DNA of 64,000 bases from Trichobilharzia regenti (Eukaryota > Platyhelminthes > Trematoda > Strigeidida > Schistosomatidae): the NCBI GenBank assembly GCA_944472135.2, contig OX235263.1, positions 90,118,721 to 90,182,720 of the forward strand. The letters are read 5' to 3'. The notes beneath the pieces were generated by a model. It saw only the letters and a list, made by a program, of their open reading frames with translations. It was not told where the DNA came from and made no database searches. The position numbers and the translations under genes are program-made. Positions 10,598 to 21,473 of the stretch are shown one piece after another (positions within the stretch are counted from its first letter, which is position 1; the number at the start of each line of letters is the position of its first letter).

Positions 10598-11510
10598 GAC
10601 TACTTCTGAAGTTGTTTCGTGTCTTCTACATCCGTGAATGAATTGATTGATGTTAAGGACGGCAGATGGGTCGTATACGCCGGGGAGGCTAGGCTATTGC
10701 TGAGAATGAAATGCACACGGAGATAATTGTTAGCTGTGGTCCCACACGCCGGGGAGAAAGAGTGTAAACGACTGAGGCTCGCATGCGTCACCGTTACTAG
10801 AACTGAGGCAGAATGAGTGACAAGCGATTGCAGTGGTAATTGGTAGTGAGTAGATAAGTGGATGTGCGTAGAGTGTCGTGAGTTGGTGCTATGGTCACGT
10901 TTCATTCTGCAAGAGTCATTCTAGCAAGTGGCGATTGTGTTGCAAGATGTCAAGAGGAGGTCTCTGCCTGGAGGCGCAGGTCGTCAGCAATGTGTGAGAT
11001 TGTGCTGAGAGTATGCTTGTGGTGTGTTGGCTTTTCTGTTTGTTTTCCATTTCAGCTCTGTCCGAGTGACCCAGGTTCTCACAATGGCATCCCAGTCAAC
11101 GTGCATTGGTCGTGAAGGAAAAAAGGGTTGGATCCGTGTTTTGCCGGGGAGTGTCAATGTAGTTGAAGATTGAACGATCAATTCACGGTTGTTTGCTCAA
11201 AACCAACTTCCCCAATTTTCGCGGAGGCATCAATACGACAGTCATCGTCTCATCGGTCGCTGTTCAGAAAGAAGTCAGCAGTAAACCATCAGAAGTAATC
11301 TTGTGATTTATTATTGTAATATTTGTTCATAGACCTTAGTTTTAAAGTTGGCTATATGTTGGTGTTACAATAAAGAACTCTCGAGTCGCAAATCGGTGTT
11401 TTGGTTTTTCCGTCCGTTATTACTAAGCGTTTCTGAGAAGTTTCAAGGAACAGCATGAGTCCCAGCGTAGCAAGAGCTGGGCATTAACGGTTTACGAGAC
11501 GTGGCTGACA
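10570..11510 (+). mobile_element. BEL element D, truncated 3' end plus LTR
   Basis: Contains the last ~580 bp of BEL internal sequence (the mirror of 3568-4149 in A) followed by a complete 3' LTR. It is oriented opposite to A, B and C. The gag and 5' LTR are missing, and the left edge is joined to a CR1-like polymerase. Confidence 0.8.
11152..11510 (+). repeat. 3' LTR of element D
   Basis: The LTR is 359 bp, TGTCAATG...GGCTGACA, preceded by the same GGGGAG purine run as in A-C. Confidence 0.8.
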
Positions 11511-13759
11511 AGTAGTTTATGGAATAAATGAAATTCGTGAATCCAAATCTTAAGACAATATGCAATCACCGGTCAGTTCACCTTTTGAAGAGGATTATTT
11601 TCAGTGACATCGCTCTCATGCTGTATAATTGCTGAAATATGCCACGCCACCAGGAGAATCAAAAGAAGGTTTCGAAATGCATCTAAGGAACTGGTCGTTT
11701 GGATGTCATCCTATTCTATTCTTGCTAAATACAATGCGCTCGAGTACGCAAGTAATTTGAACTAAAAGGACAAAACACAAACCACAGATAAGTTCTGAGC
11801 AGCAATATAATTAAATAGTGTTATGTTTAATATTGCGCCTTAAAATACTAATGTGGCACTTTGTGAGCCATTTTAAACTTTTGAGTTCACCGGATTGTTC
11901 TACATTTTGGCTTCAGTGCACATCTTCGTTCATTGCGAGCCAACTTTTGTCCAGCCACTGTGCTTTGGTATCTGGACTCCGGATAACCTCGAAATTGAAG
12001 GTCTTCACCGTAATTACATGACGCACATCGTTGAACATGACAATAAATCTTGCAACATCCTCCACCATTTTAGTTTTAATAAAGACATGTTTGAGGCGAT
12101 TTCATTTAGTTTCGGATGTCGGGTTAAGGACTGCAAGAGTGTGTCTTCTTTGCAAGTCATCCTTAGATTGACCACAACGAGTAAAATTGTTCTTATAGCT
12201 GTTTATTAGAAGATTATGAGGCCATTGTGGCTGAACTGTGAACTCTGAGGTTGTGATCTCTTGTCAGCACAGCCGTTAAAACAAAACTAAAAAGACCCAA
12301 AGCATTCTCAGTAAGATTAAAAGTTTACCAAATTAGAAGTTAGTTACTTAGGCTTCATTCATTTAGTGAACCAATGGAAACATTTCTTGTTACTACATGA
12401 ACGTCACGAGGATTATGAGTTTCATATAATCACAAATCTGAAATGAAATTGAGTGATAAAATGGGAGGCAACACAATTGACACAAGTGAGCGAACTTGAC
12501 CAACAGATGAGAAAAGACCGAGTAAACATCAGTATCTTAAGCAATTGAGGTATAATAGTGTGGAAACATAAAAAATGAAACGGAAAATTCCCCTTCAAAT
12601 GTCCAAATAAAATAGGTCTACCGTAAGTTCGGTGGCTGAACGAACTTTCATGTGCGGAGCTAAGGAGTGAACACACGGATTACAATAACTTCCGCTTTTG
12701 AATAAGTAAGGTTCATGCGCATTTCGGTAAGATGTGAGAATATGTTGGAGAGATTCCGGAGTCGTGGTAAGATAGATCAAATCTATTTAAGAGTTTGAAG
12801 GTAAGTGATTGAATTTAAACACGAATTCACAGGCTATTCACGAAGGTATCTACCCGGTTTTCCAAACTGCAAGCTGTTAGTAATTCAGCTGCGAACACTG
12901 TGACCCAATTTCCTGAATAGTTTCCCAAAATTTCGAGAGGAATCTCTCTCTCTCAGAGTTCAAAACCAGTCAGTTTGGAAATGATAAAGCTTAATGAAGC
13001 AAACCTCAGTTAACCCCTCTGCTTTCACACTACTCAATGGCCAGTTTCTAACCACAGTTTATATTTCTCTACATAGAGAAGGCGCAAGAAGAGTACCACT
13101 GAAACCTAGATTTTGATGGAAAAAACGTCTGGTGCTTGCACTGAGCATTAGTCATGAATTTCCTACAGTTTTCCGCTACTTTGTCACGTCAAATACTATA
13201 ATTGCAATTGACAAAATTTTAATTACATGCCATTTTTGCATTTAATGTAAATTAGAATATGGGTGGTTCATTGGACTGCCCTGTACTTTTGGGCTGAGTT
13301 CACATTTCTGTTGACCGAGAGCCACTTTTGTCTGACTATTATGCTCCTGGTATTGCGACACCCGATAACCTCATAATTAAAGGTTTTTACTATGATTGTT
13401 TGATACAGTTCATTCAGTAGGACAGTAAATCCTGCAGCTTCTTCAACAGTTCTGGTTTCAGTGTAGATCTACTTGAGGCAATTTGACTTAGTTTTGGATT
13501 CCGGTCGAAGACTGCTAGCGCGTATTCCCAGAGTGTTATCTGTTAGTGGTTGTATTATCAAGTACTTTAATTCGGTTATGCAGAACATGCGAATTATGCC
13601 ATTTTGTTTTGGTTGAGCAAAAACACTTTGGATTATTTTATGAGTTTTGGCTGTGTATTCTGACTAGAAACAGTAACTGAAGAACTGAAACCCAGGTCTA
13701 CTTTTGGAAGATGTTTAGCTAAAAGACAAAACTACAGACCCCTGCAAGAGGACTTGGTG
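11511..13759. other. Unassigned stretch with a diverged direct repeat
   Basis: No gene is recognised. Bases 11890-12210 and 13270-13540 are clearly related to each other (shared CACTTTTGTC, GATAACCTC, TTGAGGC and other words in the same order) but are heavily diverged and full of stops. This may be an old retroelement fragment that I cannot name. Confidence 0.4.
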
Positions 13760-14600
13760 TTGCCTTAGGCTTTGACTGATGCAGTCCTTCATGAAGTGAG
13801 TGTTGCTGTCGATGTCCGTCTGCGTGGTTTATATAATTGTCGTAGTTACGATGTGGATGATTCTTCTAACTTATAATTCAAGGATAAACTGCCAAGGAAA
13901 TCAGAACGTGAGGAGCAGTTGAGACAACCCAACTCGTAGTTTGCCGGTGCGTCTGTTGTTAAGGATGGTGGTTTAAGAGACAGGAAAAGGGAAAAGTTTG
14001 TTTTTAACTTGAAGGAGCCTTTTAACTATGTTAAAAATATGTGTATGCCTATATCTGATATAATGCACTCTGATGGTAACCATAGTCAGCATAGAGTGCT
14101 TTTCAGTTAATTTCGGGAGTAAATTGAGTGACAAGGGACGGATATTAACTTATCATTTGCATATTTGTCGAGGAAAAGTGAGAAAGGCTATTGAAGCCCT
14201 TTGGGCACTTCCTTCAGACCTCATCCATGAAATAGCCATGAAAATACTACACGTTTTATTTGGACAAGGATATGCGACTGCTCGTTCACTTGTCAGTGAA
14301 CTCACAAGAGATTTTCAACCCATTAGCACGGCTGAAGATGGTCTCACTGACTTTGTTGTAAGACTCCGTAAATCTCAAATAACGGTGAGTGGCACGGAAT
14401 GCATTACTGATTAGAACTCTCCTATAAGTTTAAGAAGAGTTATTAGCCACCTGCCTACCAGAGTGCAAGCAAAGTGAACCAATGAAGTGAAGAAAATTTT
14501 AGTTCCCTGTAGAGAGATGAAATTCAAGGATTTGACTAAGTTTGTGGAAGATAGATGATGAGTCCCTTGCACAAGCTAAACAATGTTGCTTCGACGCGAC
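13760..14600 (+). pseudogene. Diverged BEL/Pao gag remnant
   Basis: From 14073 a 113-residue frame contains FGSKLSDKGRILTYHLHICRGKVRKAI, then HEIAMKILHVLFGQGY and a DGLTDFVVRLRKSQ block. These follow the order seen in DUF1759-type Gag proteins (capsid helices, then the KERFG-like motif). After a frame change it continues with ISHLPTRVQAKW, equivalent to the ARRLPTRLQRKW of elements A-C. It is a different family from A-C and is broken by stops and frameshifts. The flanks 13760-14070 probably hold the N-terminus. Confidence 0.6.
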
Positions 14601-15059
14601 AGAAGTGCCAAAGAAAGGGCGCCGCAAAACACAGTATTGTGTCTTACTATAATTCAGTTTAATGGTATATCGAAAGGCAGCCTGAAGGTGTTCTAGAGGA
14701 ACCAAAAAGTTTCGTTTCGTTTAAGGGTTCGCATAACCCGGCAGTGTCTCAAATTGCAGGATATGAGAGTTGAGGGGAAGGAACAAAATACAAGAAAGTC
14801 AAATGTTTGGGATGTTTGCCACAAATCAGGCGAAGGTCAATATATTGTCCTTCGGAAAATAAATGTTGGCTTGATGGATGCGAAACTCATCTAGTTAACT
14901 GGTTTGCTAGTTTTCTGGCCGGTCCAAAGGCCTGATAAAGAGGGCTATCTTTCAAACCGCTAGAGAAACTTTAACACCCAAAAGATATATTAAAAATACA
15001 AAAAACTCAAATAACAAACTTATTTTTCGCTGGAATAGGAGAGGCAAAATGACACAATG
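14601..15059. other. Probable decayed tail of the gag remnant
   Basis: No usable frame is seen. Position suggests continuation of the diverged BEL remnant, but I see no motif that proves it. Confidence 0.25.
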
Positions 15060-16118
15060 GGCTGGTGAAAGACCCGAGAAGCCAGTCAGCCGATGTGTAT
15101 TCTCTCGATGAAAACAAGAATAAGAATCGGGACGTGGAATATCTGTACAATATACAAGGTTGGGAAGGCTGCTCGGATAGCTGAAGAAATGCGAAGATAT
15201 GGAGAAGGGCTGCTGGGAATCTGGGAGAGCAGGTGGAATGAATGTGGACGATCAGAATTGTCAACAGGGAAGTCAGTAATCTATTCTCGTCACCAAGACG
15301 GCAACTACGCGCGCACTGGGGGAGTGGCTATGATGATGTCGCCAGTGGCAGCCAGATGTCCAATAGAGTGAGAACCAATTTCGTCCAGGATCATTACAGT
15401 AAGGTTCATTTCAAAAGGAAGGAAGGGAGGTCATACATATCCAATGCTACTTACACTGCTACAAACATCGTCCAGCAAGAAAAGAAGGAAGATTTTTAGA
15501 CAGCTACAGGCAGTAATGGACAGCGTACTGAATTGTGACATCGTAATACTCACGGACGATGTGAGCACCAGCCGAACTAGGAACAGATACCACAGGAAAG
15601 GAATTCATCATGGGCCGAGAGGCTCTCGGAGAAATGTATGAGAACAGAGAACCATTCATAGACTTCCGAGCTTTCAATGATTTGGTGATCGGAGAAAGCG
15701 TGCACGAACACAAGAATATACGTAAGGCAACATGGATTTCGCCTGACGGACACACCACGAACCAGATATATTTCATCTCAGTGTCGCTCAAGGAAATGAA
15801 CACGCAGCTTGCCTGATGAACACAAAGTCAAGAAGGAAAGCATGTGTGGGCAAGCTCAGACCATAATCCAGTTGAAGGAACCAACAAGCTGAAGCTGAAA
15901 TCCATGAAAACAAAGAGATACAGTCCACTGTACATCAAGTTCAACACTCAGAAACTGAAGGACAAACGTACAAGAAATCCCATCGCTACAGATATCGGAG
16001 CAAAGTCGAACAAACTAAGTGGCCTGCGTGAAAGAACACTTGGAATCTCTGATGATGTCCAGGGAGATGTGTACGTCTGTTACAGGAAGAAGGAGGAGAC
16101 AAGAAAAGGAATGGCAAT
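15060..16118 (+). pseudogene. RTE endonuclease-domain remnant
   Basis: The frame from 15093 gives RIRIGTWNICTIYKVGKAARIAEEMRRY, the start of the apurinic-type endonuclease of RTE elements (GTWN motif). The following GIWESRWNECG matches the catalytic-Glu block (usually SETHW), here with SESHW changed to WESRW. Later frames at 15610-15816 and 15844-16137 carry the DHNPV-like end of the domain, but with several frameshifts. The copy stops where BEL element B begins at 16119. It probably continues at 20085 and again near 24.3 kb. Confidence 0.65.
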
Positions 16119-16479
16119 TGTCAGCCACATCTCATAAACCGTTAATGCCCAGCTCTCGCTACGCTCGGGCCCACGCTGTTCCTTGAAGTTTTTCAGAAAC
16201 GCTTAGTTATAACGGACGGAAAAACCAAAACACCGATTGGTGAATCGAGGATTCTTCATTGTTACACCAACATATAAAAATAATATTTGAACTAAGGTCT
16301 GTGAACAAATATTACAATAATAAATCACAAGATTACTTCTGATGGTTTACTGCTGACTTCTTTCTGAACAGCGACCGATGAGACGATGACTGTCGTATTG
16401 ATGCCTCCGCGAAAATTGGGGAAGTTGGTTTTGAGCAAACAACCGTGAATTGATCGTTCAATCTTCAACTACATTGACA
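16119..16479 (-). repeat. 3' LTR of element B
   Basis: The LTR is 361 bp and matches the A 3' LTR except for single-base differences such as CCACAT versus CCACGT near its start. Confidence 0.85.
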
Positions 16480-17186
16480 CTCCCCGGCAAAACACGGATC
16501 CAACCCTTTTTTCCTTCACGACCAATGCACGTTGACTGGGATGCCATTGCGAGAACCTGGGTCACTCGGACAGAGCTAAAATGGAAAACAAACAGAAAAG
16601 CCAACACACCACAAGCATACTCTCAGCACAATCTCACACATTGCTGATGACCTGCGCCTCCAGGCAGAGACCTCCTCTTGACATCTTGCAACACAATCGC
16701 CACTTGCTAGAATGACTCTTGCAGAATGAAACGTGACCATAGCACCAACTCACGACACTCTACGCACATCCACTTATCTACTCACTACCAATTACCACTG
16801 CAATCGCTTGTCACTCATTCTGCCTCAGTTCTAGTAACGGTGACGCATGCGAGCCTCAGTCGTTTACACTCTTTCTCCCCGGCGTGTGGGACCACAGCTA
16901 ACAATTATCTCCGTGTGCATTTCATTCTCAGCAATAACCTAGCCTCCCCGGCGTATACGACCCATCTGCCGTCCTTAACATCAATCAATTCATTCACGGA
17001 TGTAGAAGACACGAAACAACTTCAGAAGTAGTCTTGACGAAAATTTTAACAAAATTATGCAATAAAAACAAGGTATGAAAACAACGAATAAACACAATGA
17101 ATCCAAAACACCACCAATTGATATGACACACCACACATATATACAAACAGTGCACACAAACTCGCAGATCGTGTCTCGATGGAATT

Positions 17187-17630
17187 CCTTTGAAGAATCG
17201 CAGGACTTACACCAGTACGCCTACAACCCTTCACAGGTTGACGATTGTAAGTTGTGGAACGTCCGGCCACAAACAAGATTAACCAACAATTACGATAATT
17301 GGAACTCACACAACTATTTAACACAAACATATGTACAATCAACACATCAAATGTTGTGGATTCCGGCATGAAAACTACCCTTGAAGAACTATAGAACTTA
17401 CAGCAGTACGCCTACATTCCTTCTCAGGTTGATGATCCAAGTGGAAGTCGTCCGGACACAAACAGAATTACCAACAGCTAGATGACAGATGATATCAATT
17501 CAGTATATACAATATGAACATATGTACAAAATCACACACCAAGCACATTGAACTGCTCATTGATGCGCTACCCTTTGAAGAATTGTAGGACTTACAGCAG
17601 TACGCCTACAACCCTTCTCAGGTTGACTCC
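17187..17630 (-). repeat. Three ~193-bp tandem units in element B
   Basis: Same array as in A, with units starting near 17187, 17378 and 17572. Confidence 0.75.
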
Positions 17631-19598
17631 CTAGGTTGGAAAATCGTCGCAGAGTTCATTTGCTGACTTCCTTCTATCAGCTATATCCTCAAATCTGAAC
17701 GGTAGCACGCCAATGTCATTGTATCGTAGAATATAGATGACTAACAAACACACGACGTATCTGGTCAACCAAGCGTAGAAACAGAGTAATTTACACCAAA
17801 GATAATAACATTCAAATAGTAACTTGAAACTAGAAATGCCTTTATTCATGCAAGTCAATTTAACAATTACTCTCTCGTTTACATTCGGCTTATTCTCACC
17901 AAACTGAGCAATATCTTTCGTCTTTTCAAACGCACCAATACTATCAAAGTCATTGCACAAGATACTTGAGTTGATGAGCGTCTGTTTCATTGTGGATGGC
18001 AACACCAACGACGACTGATTGATACCAGTTGATGAACTTAGCGGTGGATCAGAAGCTACTGTTGTTGGAATTTCAGAAAATTCTCTAACTGCAAGATTAC
18101 TACCACTGTTGTCTTTTACTATTAGCTCAGGTTTAGCACTAGCATCTGATGATAGGTGGGCTACATGCTGATCAATCACACTGACGGTCTGACAAGTATG
18201 CGTGCCTTCTGCAACTGCATCTGCATTTATTTCTACTTCACGTTCGAGTTCTACAGAACCCTTAATTAACTTAGCAGTAGTAGGCATTCCCCTAATTTCA
18301 TCATGATCAACCAAAGACAAATGTGCACTATCATGATCATTATCATGAATATTCACTTTACCATAATCTATCTGGTCGACTTCATCATTTTCAAACTCTT
18401 TAATAACAGCAGTAGATGATTTGGGTTCTTCCTCACAAATCCTTAAATGGTTTATGTCTTCACTCTGACTAATTATACCTTGTAAACTTGTGGAGTCAGA
18501 ACTGGACTCTGAAGCAGCAACTCTATTCTGTGACACTATATACAACAATGACTCACCAGTTGCACTTACAGACGTCTTGACTGCACCGTTATCGTCACAC
18601 AATTCGGAGTCAGGCCTGGAGTTTACATTTAGCTTATCACTGAACTTGCTCACTGGTTCACAGTTCACCTTTGTACGCACTTCTCGCAAACATGTGAAAC
18701 ACAACCGTGTTTGTCTTGCATCTTGAAACTTATCTGTTGAGGATGTACTACGAAACCTGTTACACTCACTAGGTCTATATGCATTACTAGACATCATGGA
18801 GCCTTCTCGATATCCACCTCTCTGAGGCCTATTCGTCATCAATGAGTGCGTTTTACCCTCAGACTGCTCTATTCTAGGGATGAGATGTAATCGACTGGCG
18901 AACTTGCTCATAGATTGATTGACACTATCTTTTACTAGTTTCAGGATATCATCGAACTTTGGCTCGATACCCTCATCCTCCATACGGGAGCTTATCTTCA
19001 CCCACTTCCTTTGCAGTCGAGTAGGTAGGCGTCTTGCTATTACTTCTAGTATAAAACTCGAGTTGAGGTCACTCATGCGATTCATCGAAATCATTGCATT
19101 CTTGTAAATTAGCAAATTATCTAAAAACTCAGTGGGTGCCTGGGAGTCATCTTTTAGTTGACTGCCATTACCTTTAACAGCCTCGAATAATTTCCCTACA
19201 ATCATCGAAGGTCTTCCAAACCTTTGACGTAATATGCTCATAGCCTCATCGTAGCCCTCTTTTGGCTTCATAAACTTACAGCACTGTATAGCTCTTGAAG
19301 CATCTCCAGTGCAATACCTCATTAAATACATTAACTTCATTTCATCATTTAATAAAAAACCACTCAACATGATCTCAAACTCCTTTACAAATTGTAAATA
19401 ATCAGCCGGGTTTCCATCAAAACACCGTGGTTCTAATTTAGGGAGTTTGATGTTCCTATTATCCCTGAACGGCGAAACAGTAACATCAACCATGTCATGC
19501 TTAACATCAGACACATCGTTACAATTAACAGACAAGTCACCATGACTTACTTTCCTGTTTGCATCCAAGACACTCTGTCCCTTCTTTGACCCAGGCAT
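17631..19598 (-). CDS. gag: BEL/Pao Gag-like protein, element B
   Basis: The frame has 655 residues from the first ATG at 19598 and is nearly identical to the A protein. It shows the same DUF1759-like capsid region, acidic serine-rich second half and hydrophobic C-terminal segment. A 9-base insertion adds three residues (QID) after DEVD compared with A. The zinc knuckle is damaged: the histidine position reads Arg (CFTC...R...C). No pol genes follow. The frame is otherwise open. Confidence 0.8.
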   Translation of the reverse strand: MPGSKKGQSVLDANRKVSHGDLSVNCNDVSDVKHDMVDVTVSPFRDNRNIKLPKLEPRCFDGNPADYLQFVKEFEIMLSGFLLNDEMKLMYLMRYCTGDASRAIQCCKFMKPKEGYDEAMSILRQRFGRPSMIVGKLFEAVKGNGSQLKDDSQAPTEFLDNLLIYKNAMISMNRMSDLNSSFILEVIARRLPTRLQRKWVKISSRMEDEGIEPKFDDILKLVKDSVNQSMSKFASRLHLIPRIEQSEGKTHSLMTNRPQRGGYREGSMMSSNAYRPSECNRFRSTSSTDKFQDARQTRLCFTCLREVRTKVNCEPVSKFSDKLNVNSRPDSELCDDNGAVKTSVSATGESLLYIVSQNRVAASESSSDSTSLQGIISQSEDINHLRICEEEPKSSTAVIKEFENDEVDQIDYGKVNIHDNDHDSAHLSLVDHDEIRGMPTTAKLIKGSVELEREVEINADAVAEGTHTCQTVSVIDQHVAHLSSDASAKPELIVKDNSGSNLAVREFSEIPTTVASDPPLSSSTGINQSSLVLPSTMKQTLINSSILCNDFDSIGAFEKTKDIAQFGENKPNVNERVIVKLTCMNKGISSFKLLFECYYLWCKLLCFYAWLTRYVVCLLVIYILRYNDIGVLPFRFEDIADRRKSANELCDDFPT

Positions 19599-19725
19599 TG
19601 TTGAACTTGACCCAATTCCAAAATGTTCCAGATATTGCTTGTTCAAAGAGGACTTGACCGGCACCAGGAAAGATGAACGGTGACTATCCAAACTTTCACC
19701 GACCGTCTGAATCCGCCAGAATCTT

Positions 19726-20084
19726 TCAGCCACGTGTCGTAAACCGTCAATGCCCAGCTCTTGCTACGCTCGGGCCCACGCTGTTCCTTGCAGTTTTTCA
19801 GAAACGCTTAGTTATAACGGACGCTAATACCAGAAGACCGATTGGCCACTCGAGAATTGTTTATCTTTACACCAACACATAAAAATAATATTTGAACTAA
19901 GGTCTGTGAACAAATATTACAATAATAAATCACAAGATTACTTCTGATGGTTTACTGCTGACTTCTTTCTGAACAGCGACCGATGAGACGATGACTGTCG
20001 TATTGATGCCTCCGCGAAAATTGGGGAAGTTGGTTTTGAGCAAACAACCATGAATTGATCGTTGAATCTTCAACTGCATCGACA
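19726..20084 (-). repeat. 5' LTR of element B
   Basis: The LTR is about 359 bp and matches A's 5' LTR. The last ~15 bases differ (GCATCGACA against CCATTCACA in A). Confidence 0.8.
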
Positions 20085-20140
20085 GCTGTCAACAGATACC
20101 TGTAAGCTAATTGGGGGAGAGGATTGTAATAGAGAATATG
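20085..20140 (+). mobile_element. Short RTE segment between elements B and C
   Basis: This is the only DNA between B and the target duplication of C. In one frame it reads LSTDTCKLIGGEDCNRE, which weakly recalls the YDTTKKLAG region downstream of the RTE endonuclease. Assignment is tentative. Confidence 0.35.
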
Positions 20141-20145
20141 ACCCA

Positions 20146-20519
20146 TGTCAGCTACCGTCTCATAAACCGTTAATGCCCAGCTCTCGCTACGCTCGGGCCC
20201 ACGCTGTTCCTTTGAGTTTTCAGAAACGCTTAGTTATAACGGACGAAAAAACCAAAACACCAATTGTTGACTTGAGTATTATGTATTGTTACACCAGCAT
20301 ATAGATCAAGTATCACTAAGCAAACTAAGAAAACTAAGGTCTGTAAACAAATATTACAATAATAAATCGTTATGTTACTTCTGACGATATTTAACTCTTC
20401 TTTCTGAACAGCGACCGATGAGACGATGACTGTCGTATTGATGCCTCCGCGAAAATCGAGGAAGTTGATTTTGAGCAAACAACCAAGAATTGATCGTTCA
20501 ATCTTCAACTCCATTGACA
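20146..20519 (-). repeat. 3' LTR of element C
   Basis: The LTR is 374 bp and identical by eye to 23574-23947. Confidence 0.9.
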
Positions 20520-21224
20520 CTCCCCGGCAAAAAAGGGATCCAACCCTTTTTTCCTTCACGACCAATGCACGTTGACTTGGGTGCCATTGCGAGAACCTGG
20601 GTCACACGGACAGAGCTGAAATGGAAAACAAACAGAAAAGCCAACACACCACAAGCATACCCACAGCACAATCTCACACATCAATAACAACCTGCGCCTC
20701 CAGACAGAGACCTCCTCTTGACATCTTGCAACACAATCGCCACTTGCTAGAATGACTCTTGCAGAATGCAACGTGACCATAGCAGCACCTCATGATACTC
20801 TACGCACATCGTCTTATCTACTCACTACCAATTACTACTGCAGTCGCTTGTCACTCATTCTGCCTCAGTTCTAGTAGCGGTGACGCATGCGAGCCTCAGT
20901 CGTTTACACTCTTTCTCCCCGGCGTGTGGGATCGCAGCTAACAATTATCTCCGTGTGCATTTCATTCTCAGCAATAGCCTAGCCTCCCCGGCGTATACGA
21001 CCAATCTGCTGTCTCTAACATCAATCAATTCATTCATGGACGTAGAAGACTAGAAACAACTTCAGAAGTAATCACGACGAAAATTTTACAAAATTACGCA
21101 ATAACAACAAGATACGAAAACAACAAGTAAACACAATGAATCCAAAAAACACCAATTGATAGAACACACCACACATATATACAAACAGTACAAACAACCT
21201 CGCCGATCATGTCTTGATTGAATT

Positions 21225-21473
21225 CCTTTGAAGAATTGCAGGACTTACACCAGTACGCCTGCAACCCTTCACAGGTTGACGATTGTAAGTTGTGGAATGT
21301 CCGGACACAAACAAGATTAACCAACAATTACAATAATTGGAACTCGCAACTATTTAACACAAACATATGTACAATGACTACATCAAATGTTGTGGATTCC
21401 GACACGACAAACTACCCTTGAAGAACTGTAGGACTTACAGCAGTACGCCTACAACCCTTCTCAGGTTGACGCC
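21225..21473 (-). repeat. Two tandem units in element C
   Basis: The GGACTTACA...CAGTACGCCT block occurs near 21225 and 21416. The third unit of A and B is absent. Confidence 0.7.

Larger units (their letters stand above)
16119..20084 (-). mobile_element. BEL/Pao non-autonomous element B (gag only)
   Basis: This 3966-bp element is almost identical to A throughout, including the distinct left and right LTRs, three tandem units and the gag frame. Unlike A and C it has no matching 5-bp flanks (GCAAT on the left, GCTGT on the right). Flanking DNA differs from that of A, so it is not a plain segmental duplication. Confidence 0.85.
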
